DNA of 25,813 nt from Promethearchaeota archaeon. Lineage in GTDB: Archaea; Asgardarchaeota; Lokiarchaeia; Sigynarchaeales; SOKP01. This document shows positions 15,636-22,843 of the stretch, one piece after another. Location: NCBI GenBank assembly GCA_016839655.1, contig JAEOTW010000065.1, positions 1 through 25,813 of the forward strand. Reading direction: 5' to 3'. The notes beneath the pieces are model-generated. The model was not told the origin of the DNA. It saw only the letters and a program-made list of their open reading frames with translations, and made no database searches. A program made the position numbers and the translations under genes. The number at the start of each line of letters is the position of its first letter. Within the stretch, counting starts at the first letter, position 1.

Positions 15636-17117
15636 TTAATCTCCTCCCTTTTCATACTTATCTAATTTCTTTTGTAGTTCCTCATTCTGTTTTTTTAACT
15701 CTGTTATACTTTTTTGAAGAGTTTTATTTTCAACATCGAATGTATCAAGCTTATTCTGTATTGGGGTTTTTGAACTTTCTAAAAGTATTATTGCTGCTTT
15801 TAAATCTGAAAGGAAACTCTTTGAATCTTTACCAAGATTAATAAAATTTCCAATAATCTTGTTTAGGCTTTTATTATAAGATTCAGTTAATTCACTAAAA
15901 TCTTCATTTAATATATCCAAAGTTGTATTTTCAATTGAGTCAATGCTATTTTTTAAATTTTCAATGATTTGAGTATTTTGTTCCAAGTTATTAGAAGCTT
16001 TTAAACCTTTATTATTAATCTCTGTTAATTTATCTATATTCTCACTAATATTATTCAACAGTTTAAGCATTAATCCCTTTATTTGTTGTTCAAATAATAT
16101 GTTAAATTGTTCTTCAAGTTCTATTTTAATTTGATTAAATGAGCTTTTAAACAACTCTTGATTAGAGTCAAATTCTTCAAATTTATCATCGACATACATT
16201 TCTAATTCATTTAATTTCTCCCCCAATGAAAATTTAAAATCTTTTTGTAAACCTGAAATACCACTACTGAGGGCTTCTTTTATTTTAATTATATCATTTC
16301 TCATTTGGAGATTATTTTCTACAGTATTTCTAATCAGATTATCACTCCAATTATTTAGAATTGAGAATAATGGTTTAAAGGATAATTCTAAAAATTCCAT
16401 TAGCCCATTTTTTAGCGTATCAATAATTAATAAGGTGTTAAATTCTGGTTTTTCAGCAAAAAGTTGACTTTCACTAGGAAATGTAATATCTCCAAATATG
16501 TCAGGCATTTCATTAATTTCTAAAATAGGTGGCTCTTTAGAGTGAACAGAATTAATTAATTCTATTAATTTTAGATAATATTCAATACTATCAGGAGAAT
16601 CTACAATTGCTTTTACTTCATGATAACCTGACATTTGACCTTTATTGGGATTATCCAATCTAAATGTACGAAAACCTAAATCTCCAGGTTTTTCTAAGAA
16701 GGTATGATCAAAAACGATCCCTATTGCACTTGGGAATGGAGTTTGCCAACCAAGTTGGTTTCTAATATCTGTTGAAGAAAAGAATATATCAAGTCCAGGA
16801 TGAGAATGATACCATCCACAGCTAAACCAACCTTTTTCTGCATAATTTTCATCAACTGTACTGAATGTTATATAATCTTCTGGAGCAAAAGCAACCTCTA
16901 TTGCTCCACCATGAGAAATAGGAACAACATCCTCGATTATAATATCCAATATTCCCTTTTTATCAGGTTCACCTTCTATATGACCAATAAGAATACCCAT
17001 TACTTCTTTAAATTGCCTTCGATCTCTTGCTTTATTACCAAACCGGAGAACATGAAGGAGCATTTTATAATAAGCATCGGGTTTAATAATTATACTTTTC
17101 TCAGAGGGCAAAATCAA
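15636..17117 (-). CDS. JAMM/MPN+ metalloprotease with long coiled-coil tail (gene B), TTG start
   Basis: A 493-residue protein whose first 190 residues form an Rpn11/CSN5-like MPN domain with an intact JAMM zinc site: E38 in KEVMG, then GWYHSHPGLDIFFSSTD giving H104, H106, S114 and D117. In the family this is an isopeptidase site that removes ubiquitin-like proteins; the substrate here is unknown. The domain continues IGIVFDHT and GFRTFRLD (148-155). Residues about 240-490 are almost continuous helical coiled-coil, ending in KYEKGGD. There is no membrane segment, so it is cytosolic. No ATG precedes the first strand: the frame opens at TGA and offers TTG at 17117 or, better spaced from TGTGAT, TTG at 17111. 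It is the first gene of the pair with inactive gene A, suggesting a heterodimer. A TATA-like TATATATA lies near 17156-17164. Confidence 0.9.
   Translation of the reverse strand: MILPSEKSIIIKPDAYYKMLLHVLRFGNKARDRRQFKEVMGILIGHIEGEPDKKGILDIIIEDVVPISHGGAIEVAFAPEDYITFSTVDENYAEKGWFSCGWYHSHPGLDIFFSSTDIRNQLGWQTPFPSAIGIVFDHTFLEKPGDLGFRTFRLDNPNKGQMSGYHEVKAIVDSPDSIEYYLKLIELINSVHSKEPPILEINEMPDIFGDITFPSESQLFAEKPEFNTLLIIDTLKNGLMEFLELSFKPLFSILNNWSDNLIRNTVENNLQMRNDIIKIKEALSSGISGLQKDFKFSLGEKLNELEMYVDDKFEEFDSNQELFKSSFNQIKIELEEQFNILFEQQIKGLMLKLLNNISENIDKLTEINNKGLKASNNLEQNTQIIENLKNSIDSIENTTLDILNEDFSELTESYNKSLNKIIGNFINLGKDSKSFLSDLKAAIILLESSKTPIQNKLDTFDVENKTLQKSITELKKQNEELQKKLDKYEKGGD
15639..15648 (-). promoter_or_regulatory. 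Ribosome binding site of gene A inside the end of gene B
   Basis: On the minus strand GGGAGGAGAT lies 8 nt ahead of gene A's ATG (15630-15628). It is also the codons for gene B's last residues Gly-Gly-Asp, before TAA. It is one of the strongest Shine-Dalgarno matches in the window and implies coupled translation, giving balanced amounts of the two MPN proteins. Confidence 0.75.
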
Positions 17118-17255
17118 TCACAAATTTAATAGATTTAGATATAATTAATTAATAATATATATATAGTTTATTTATTTGCTAAAATATTTAGCTTAACCCC
17201 TTTTTATTAAATAGCAGATTAAAAAATCAGAATAAAAAGATTATTCAAGATTAAA

Positions 17256-17900
17256 TTAGTGGGGCAATGGCTTCCCACAGTAAGGACAAAAACGGAATGC
17301 TAAATCCTTCCCACAAAAAGGGCAAAAATCTCCTTCTGAACCCATTTGTGCATGTTCTGTGGCACCTTCTTTGGGAATAGAGGGTAATTGTCTTGTTGTT
17401 TTAAGTGTTGAAGCTGAATCTTGAGCTTCTGCTTTTCGTGCAGCTAATGTAGCTTTAAAAGCTTGTCGTTTCTCTTCTTCAATTTCAGTTTGAGTTTTAG
17501 ATCCTTCTGATTTTACCCATCCTTGAACTTGAGTTCTTTTTAATTCACTTTCAGGAACACCCATTAATTCAACTTCTTTAGCTTCTGTCACTGTGGGTTT
17601 CATCTTCTTTTCTTCTTTATTCTTAATTGCTTGTTTGACTAGAGCTTGAGTTGTTTTCATAATTTGATGTGGATTAATATTCGGAATGGCTACAGTTCTG
17701 AGTACCCATCCTACAATAATATTTTGATTTGGAAAATCTCCTTGGACATCTTCATCCTTGAAAACATAAGAATCAATTACATCTTTTCCTTTTAATAGAC
17801 GTACTGCCCATTTATCATTAATCTCCCCTAATTGTATCCTATAACTCGTTCCTGCTACACCAAGCTGGGAAGAAAGGGGCATAAAGCCAATTTCGGCCAA
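17256..17900 (-). CDS. Double zinc-ribbon protein with unknown N-terminal domain, TTG start
   Basis: A 214-residue protein. Residues about 15-90 look like a small compact domain (strands YRIQLGEI, WAVRLLKG, DVIDSYVF, then IIVGWVLRTVAI and a helix 77-95), which I cannot assign. Residues 96-190 are charged and low in hydrophobics, probably a flexible linker. The end is a zinc ribbon, CPFCG (C193, C196) and CPYCG (C205, C208), ending GKPLPH. There is no C-terminal Gly-Gly, so it is not itself a conjugated ubiquitin-like modifier. The start is TTG directly after TGA-ATT-AAA, with GTGA ahead as a weak ribosome binding site; the next choice is ATG at codon 7. It sits between gene B and the divergent third MPN gene, 138 nt upstream of gene B on the same strand. 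An adaptor for the MPN proteins is a guess from position only. Confidence 0.75.
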   Translation of the reverse strand: MAEIGFMPLSSQLGVAGTSYRIQLGEINDKWAVRLLKGKDVIDSYVFKDEDVQGDFPNQNIIVGWVLRTVAIPNINPHQIMKTTQALVKQAIKNKEEKKMKPTVTEAKEVELMGVPESELKRTQVQGWVKSEGSKTQTEIEEEKRQAFKATLAARKAEAQDSASTLKTTRQLPSIPKEGATEHAQMGSEGDFCPFCGKDLAFRFCPYCGKPLPH

Positions 17901-17999
17901 TTTAATTCACTTTTTCAAAATTTTTTATATGATTTGAGTAATATTATAATGATGAATTATCAATTTAAATTATTACTTATTTAAGGTAAAAATTAGTTT

Positions 18000-18017
18000 T
18001 AAGATTAAAAAATCTTA
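18000..18017. promoter_or_regulatory. Hairpin / inverted repeat in the divergent gap before the third MPN gene
   Basis: TAAGATT-AAAA-AATCTTA is a perfect 7-nt inverted repeat with a 4-nt loop. It sits about mid-way in the 250-nt gap (17901-18150) between the divergent zinc-ribbon and MPN genes. It could be an operator or a leader structure; no T-tract follows on the plus side. The rest of this gap is AT-rich with TATA-like stretches and no gene that I can support. Confidence 0.3.
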
Positions 18018-18150
18018 TTAGAGTGGAAACTTGAAACATCAATAAATTATCAAATTCCGCAGTTTATTTTTTGTGATTAAAAACACATAAATAACAAAAT
18101 TTGTATTAATTTGTAAAAAAACTATTTCTAAATTAAATTGAGAATTTAAA

Positions 18151-19107
18151 ATGACTGTTATTATTCCAAAAAACGTTTTTTTAACCTTAGTAGCTGCTTC
18201 TGTAAGATTTGGTAATGCTCGTATTCCCAAGGATGACTGGTTAGAAGTTAGCGGTATTTTTACTGGTAAAAATGATGGTGATGATGTAATTATAACAGAA
18301 GCCTTCCCTATTATGCATCAAGAATTAGATAAAGACGCTGTGATTGATCAATATAAATGGACAGATGAAGATTATGAAGCGACTTATATCATTGATGAAC
18401 TAGCGTTCTCAAAGGATCCTCCTGAGTTTGTGGTTGGATGGTGGCATTCACATCCAGGATTTAAAGTAATGATGAGCCATATCGACATACGGACAACTCT
18501 ATCTTATCAACAAAACAACCCTTTAGCAGTATCTCTCGTTTTTAACCCAATAAGATTAATACGTCAAATTGAAGTAGCTGATAAAAAGGGAGATCCAGAT
18601 AAACAATTAAAAAATGATCCCGGTTTTAAAATATTCAGATTAGATGATATAAATCGAGGAGTGGAAGCATCATACCACACGGTAGATTTTAAAATTGACG
18701 GATATGATAGTATGGAGCAATTAGTTACTTTAACTCAAAAATTCATCATAGATATTACAAGCTTTTTCCCAAGAAGTAATGTGCCAGAGACTTATGAAAA
18801 ATTTGTTGATAATAAAATTAATGAATTCAATTCTTTGTTTATGGGAACAGAAGAATATTTGACGACATTAACTCATCGTGGTGAAAAGAAAAGGATTCCT
18901 GAAGTTTTAAAAACCCAAACCCAAGATATCCGCAAGTTTGTAGCAGAAACTTATGCTAAAATCGAAAACATTAAAGAATTTATGAATTATTTAGAATTTA
19001 AAGAAAGGGAAACTATAACTTCTAAGGTTGAGAGCATATTACACAAATGGGATGAACTTGTTGCGGGGTTAGATAAAAAATTAAAAGCCCTCTCAAAGAA
19101 ATTCTAG
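18151..19107 (+). CDS. Third JAMM/MPN+ protein, Rpn11-sized
   Basis: A 318-residue Mov34/MPN/PAD-1 protein with an intact JAMM zinc site: E32 in WLEVSGIFTG, then VGWWHSHPGFKVMMSHID giving H99, H101, S109 and D112. The following NNPLAVSLVFNP resembles the segment after the JAMM motif of Rpn11. An insert (about 139-156, charged) precedes GFKIFRLDD (158-166), the same element as in genes A and B. A helical tail (about 185-318) completes an architecture and length close to eukaryotic Rpn11 or CSN5 (roughly 310-340 residues), unlike the longer coiled-coil tails of A and B. Zinc isopeptidase activity on a ubiquitin-like protein is the family expectation; no ubiquitin, E1 or E2 gene is in the window. 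It is transcribed away from the zinc-ribbon gene, and the AAA+/VWA gene starts 127 nt downstream. Confidence 0.9.
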   Translation: MTVIIPKNVFLTLVAASVRFGNARIPKDDWLEVSGIFTGKNDGDDVIITEAFPIMHQELDKDAVIDQYKWTDEDYEATYIIDELAFSKDPPEFVVGWWHSHPGFKVMMSHIDIRTTLSYQQNNPLAVSLVFNPIRLIRQIEVADKKGDPDKQLKNDPGFKIFRLDDINRGVEASYHTVDFKIDGYDSMEQLVTLTQKFIIDITSFFPRSNVPETYEKFVDNKINEFNSLFMGTEEYLTTLTHRGEKKRIPEVLKTQTQDIRKFVAETYAKIENIKEFMNYLEFKERETITSKVESILHKWDELVAGLDKKLKALSKKF

Positions 19108-19234
19108 TTAATATAATAATTTTCATCTTATTTTTAATTTTGATATATTTTTATGTGATTACGCTTTTTGTTGCTTAAGTATGCGTTTGTTTAAAATATA
19201 GATAATATAAAATTTATAGAATAGGATTATAAAA

Positions 19235-21439
19235 ATGAAAAAAATTAACTTTCCTTTTACTGCAATACTCGGACAAGATAAAATGAAAATGGGTTTAGTT
19301 TTAAATGTTATTGACCCTCAAATTGGGGGGATATTGTTAACCGGGCAACAAGGTACTGGAAAAAGTACTGCTGTAAGGTCACTCGTAGAATTAATGCCAC
19401 AAATCGAAATTATTAAGGGCTGTGAATTTTCTTGCGACCCGAATTCAGATATTGATAATTTATGCCAAAACTGTATTGATAAAAAAGAAAACCGAAAAAT
19501 TGATACAGAATTTCGAGATATGTTACTGGTTAATCTCCCTTTAGGCGTGACAGAAGATATGGTTTGTGGAAGTTTATCTATTGATAAGGTTTTAACAGAA
19601 GGAATTAGAGCTTTGCACCCAGGGTTGTTGGCAAAAGCAAATCGTGGGATTCTATACGTAGATGAAATAAATCTACTTCAAGATCATATTGTTGATGTTT
19701 TATTGGATTCTGCTGCTTCAGGAGTAAATATTATTGAGAGAGAAGGTATCTCTGTATCTCATCCCTCTAGATTTGTATTAGTAGGCTCAATGAATCCTGA
19801 AGAAGGTGATTTAAGACCTCAAATTGCTGATCGTCTTGGATTAGAGGTAACTATAAAAGCCCCTCGAGATTCAGAATTACGAGCAGAAATAACTAAAAGA
19901 GTAATTGAATTCGATGATAATCCGAAAGAATTCATTAAAAATTATGATACTGAACAGGAAAAATTAAGAGACAAAATAATTAATGCCCGTAAAATTCTAA
20001 AAGAAGTTAAAATTCCCAGCTCTGTTTATGAATTTGTATCTAAAATTGTGAATGAGTTGGAGATATTTTCACAAAGAGCGGATATAACTTTTATAAGATG
20101 TGCTAGAGCCCATGCTGCCTTAAATAATAGAACCACTATAGTAGAGGACGATTTAAATGTTGCTATGGATTTAGTATTTGAACATAGAATCCAATCACTT
20201 CATTATGAACTAACACCTAAAGAAATAAAAGCCAAGATTGCTGAAGTTTATGGAAAAATAAAAGAAGCTTACGAAAACACAGAGATCCTATTACCAAATA
20301 AAGAAACAGAGGGGCCTTTAAAACATACTGATGAGCCTCAAAATGAATTTAAGCGTCAATCTGTTGATCCAGAAAAAGTAGATATTCCGGAATCTAAAGA
20401 ACAAAAATTACCCCCTCCTAAATATCCAGATGACCAACCAAGAAATCCTCGACCTGCAGGAGGATGGAAAGTAAAAAATATTCCTTTTAATGAGGATCTC
20501 AAATTCTTCGAAACAAAAAATGTATCATTACCATTTGTTTATAAAATGGAAAAAAAAATGACATCAATTTTAGATAATATAAGAAGAGAACGAAAAATAT
20601 CTGATTATGGAGGAAGAGGAATTGGTAGAAGAATCAAAATATCCTCCTCTCAAAAAGGACGATATATTTCATATAGAACTCCAGTACGAGATGAACCGAA
20701 AAGTATTGCTTTAGATGCCACTATTAGAAATTATCTGAAAAATTCTGTATATAATCAAACTGAAATTGATTTTCCTATACATTTCAACAAGTATGATTTA
20801 ATGGATAAAATTTATGAATATCGAGCACCTCTAGCTCTCTTTTTTGTATTAGATAGTTCAGCATCTATGTTTTATGTGATAAAACAAATGACAGATGTAA
20901 TTTTATCACTTCATAGAGAAGGTTATAGAAAAAGAGATAAAATTTCTTTAATAGTTTTTCGAGGTAAAGAATCAGTGGTTCTACAAAAACCAACGGTTAA
21001 TTTTCAAATGGCTATTAGGAAATTAAAGAAACTAGAAGGGAAAAGCTATACACCAATGGCCTCCGCGTTAAAAAAAGTCTCTGAGTTAATAAAAACAGAA
21101 AAATTAAAGGATAGAAATATTATTCCCATAGTTTTTATTTGCAGCGATTGCGGAGCGAATATCTCTGTAAAATATCCTGATTTAATAGCTCAAATAGAGA
21201 CTGATTATACTTTGATAACAAAAGAATTGCAGGAATTAACAAAAAAATTATCAAAACAAAACATTCATCTCGTCGTACTTGAACCGAAAAAATCTTATGC
21301 CACACATGCACTTGGAGTACATACCTATTCTGCTGAACAAATTAAAAGGAATTTTAAAAAATATGGCAATGCTCAAATCTATAAATTCGACAAGTACAAC
21401 CCTTCTTCTTTAGTTTTAGAATTAAAGAAGATTTTGTAG
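19235..21439 (+). CDS. ChlI/ChlD-type AAA+ and VWA fusion (magnesium-chelatase-like motor)
   Basis: A 734-residue protein joining the motor and integrin-like halves of metal chelatases. The start FPFTAILGQDKMK is typical ChlI/BchI. Walker A is GQQGTGKST (37-45), Walker B YVDEIN (141-146), sensor-1 N187 in GSMNPEEG, and the arginine finger is likely R200 in IADRLG. Four cysteines (C63, C67, C77, C80) sit in the insert between Walker A and B. A proline-rich acidic linker (about 350-415) leads to a VWA domain with MIDAS residues D540, S542 and S544 (LDSSASM) and T606 (SYTPMAS). Such fusions drive Mg, Co or Ni insertion into tetrapyrroles together with a large ChlH/CobN subunit, which is not in this window. 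A chaperone role on another target, as in MoxR/VWA pairs, is open. AGGATT at 19223-19228 is a weak ribosome binding site. Confidence 0.9.
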   Translation: MKKINFPFTAILGQDKMKMGLVLNVIDPQIGGILLTGQQGTGKSTAVRSLVELMPQIEIIKGCEFSCDPNSDIDNLCQNCIDKKENRKIDTEFRDMLLVNLPLGVTEDMVCGSLSIDKVLTEGIRALHPGLLAKANRGILYVDEINLLQDHIVDVLLDSAASGVNIIEREGISVSHPSRFVLVGSMNPEEGDLRPQIADRLGLEVTIKAPRDSELRAEITKRVIEFDDNPKEFIKNYDTEQEKLRDKIINARKILKEVKIPSSVYEFVSKIVNELEIFSQRADITFIRCARAHAALNNRTTIVEDDLNVAMDLVFEHRIQSLHYELTPKEIKAKIAEVYGKIKEAYENTEILLPNKETEGPLKHTDEPQNEFKRQSVDPEKVDIPESKEQKLPPPKYPDDQPRNPRPAGGWKVKNIPFNEDLKFFETKNVSLPFVYKMEKKMTSILDNIRRERKISDYGGRGIGRRIKISSSQKGRYISYRTPVRDEPKSIALDATIRNYLKNSVYNQTEIDFPIHFNKYDLMDKIYEYRAPLALFFVLDSSASMFYVIKQMTDVILSLHREGYRKRDKISLIVFRGKESVVLQKPTVNFQMAIRKLKKLEGKSYTPMASALKKVSELIKTEKLKDRNIIPIVFICSDCGANISVKYPDLIAQIETDYTLITKELQELTKKLSKQNIHLVVLEPKKSYATHALGVHTYSAEQIKRNFKKYGNAQIYKFDKYNPSSLVLELKKIL

Positions 21440-21481
21440 ACAAACAAAATTTCAATAATTTTTACTTATTTATATTGGATA

Positions 21482-22723
21482 ATGGTTGATATTACAAAAT
21501 CAATTCTCGTCGTTGGATTTAATACACGTCCTTTAGTTTATTCTCTAAATAAAGCAGGGTATGATGTATTTGCAATTGATTTTTTTGGAGACTTGGATCT
21601 ATTTCCCTCTGTCCAAGAATCTATAATCGTAATGAGAGAGTTAAAACGTGATTATAATTCACTAAAAAATAATTATAGTAAACACTTAGCTCAATTTGCA
21701 CTTAAATTATATAAAAAACATCATGAGATACAGTTTTTGTTAATTGGAAGTGGTTTAGATGATGCTTATGAAGATAGAAAACTCATTATAGAAGAAGTTA
21801 AAAAATTTAGGACTATTAGTGTTAATAATGATTTAGAAGTTGTAAAAAAATCAAGAGATATTGAATCAATTTATGAATTAATGAAATCCAATGGTTATAA
21901 AACATCCTTTTATTATTCTTTAGAAAATTTTAATATCAACGAATTTGGTTTGAAATTCCCCTTTATTTTAAAGAAGAAAAGAAGCGCTGGGGGTTTAAAT
22001 GTTGTAAAAATTGAAAAAAAAAAGAACTTTATATCCCAGATTCAGAATTTGGAAGAAAAAAATTACCCCAAATCAGAATGGCTAATTCAGGAATATATTA
22101 AGGGAATTCCTGTTAGTTGTACTGTGATATCAAATGGAGAAGAATGTGAAATCATTTCTATCAATAAGCAAATTATCGGTGAACAATTCCTCAATTCTCC
22201 AAGGGAATTTATGTATTGTGGGAATATTGTGCCTGCTGGGTTATTGAAAAAGGAAGAAGCAATAATTTCTGAACTTTCATTATTTTTATCAAAAAAATTA
22301 GATTTACGAGGAATTAATGGATTTGATTTTGTGTTAAAAGATCATTATCCTTATTTGATGGAGTGTAATCCAAGAATTCCAGGCTCAATTAGAGCTTCTG
22401 AGTCTGTTCTAAGTCTAAATCTTTTAGAACTACACATTGAAAGTTTTATGCCGAAAAAGTGGGACAATATTAAAAAAATAATCAATTCTGCTAAACCAAA
22501 AGGTTTTGCTACAAAACTCATCTATTTTGCACCAAAGAACATTGATAAAAACCTTTTACCAGAAATCAATAAACTAAGATTTATTCACGATAAATCAGAA
22601 CCATTTAATAATATTTTAAAAGGTGAACCTTTATGTACTATATTATATAAAGGAAAAAGCCTTTCTGAATCTTATTTGGGAGCATTAGAGATTGTAAGTA
22701 AAATAAATAAAATAATTGGATAA
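21482..22723 (+). CDS. ATP-grasp ligase, COG2232-like
   Basis: A 413-residue ATP-grasp protein, likely forming an acyl-phosphate and then an amide or similar bond. The N-terminal domain starts VVGFNTRPLVYSLNKAGYD (10-28) and has FFGDLDL (34-40), a combination I associate with the COG2232 group of predicted carboligases, found in archaea and in methylotrophs near tetrahydromethanopterin genes. The ATP-grasp core has the lysine-rich strand FILKKKRSAGG (161-171), adenine-side IQEYIKG (202-208), and metal ligands in GFDF (280-283) and MECNPRIPGS (293-302, E294 and N296). The C-terminal 100 residues vary between families. It starts 42 nt after the chelatase-like gene on the same strand, so they could share a transcript. 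The substrate is not known. Confidence 0.8.
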   Translation: MVDITKSILVVGFNTRPLVYSLNKAGYDVFAIDFFGDLDLFPSVQESIIVMRELKRDYNSLKNNYSKHLAQFALKLYKKHHEIQFLLIGSGLDDAYEDRKLIIEEVKKFRTISVNNDLEVVKKSRDIESIYELMKSNGYKTSFYYSLENFNINEFGLKFPFILKKKRSAGGLNVVKIEKKKNFISQIQNLEEKNYPKSEWLIQEYIKGIPVSCTVISNGEECEIISINKQIIGEQFLNSPREFMYCGNIVPAGLLKKEEAIISELSLFLSKKLDLRGINGFDFVLKDHYPYLMECNPRIPGSIRASESVLSLNLLELHIESFMPKKWDNIKKIINSAKPKGFATKLIYFAPKNIDKNLLPEINKLRFIHDKSEPFNNILKGEPLCTILYKGKSLSESYLGALEIVSKINKIIG

Positions 22724-22843
22724 CGCCTACAATAGGTATAGGATTACTACATATTTTGTTAGCACGATATAATATTCGCGAACTTTTTCCCCCTATAGTT
22801 AGAATTTCATAAAATCTTTTAATAATGTTTCTGATCTGAAATC

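Noticed and set aside
15617..17129. Two plus-strand open frames (15617-15841 and 16800-17129) opposite MPN gene B
   Set aside because: They mirror gene B's coiled-coil tail and JAMM region; no start signals or recognisable content.
17950..17956. ATGATGA resembling a C box of an archaeal C/D sRNA
   Set aside because: No D (CTGA) or C'/D' boxes at suitable distances; a single short match in AT-rich sequence.
18039..18230. 63-codon minus-strand open frame across the divergent gap and the start of the third MPN gene
   Set aside because: It overlaps the conserved N-terminus of the MPN gene antisense, and its tail is AT-rich noise.
22761..22787. Weak inverted repeat GTTaGC...GCgAAC with the palindrome TTCGCGAA after the ATP-grasp gene, followed by CTTTTT
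   Set aside because: The arms have mismatches and a long loop; the terminator idea is too weak to annotate.
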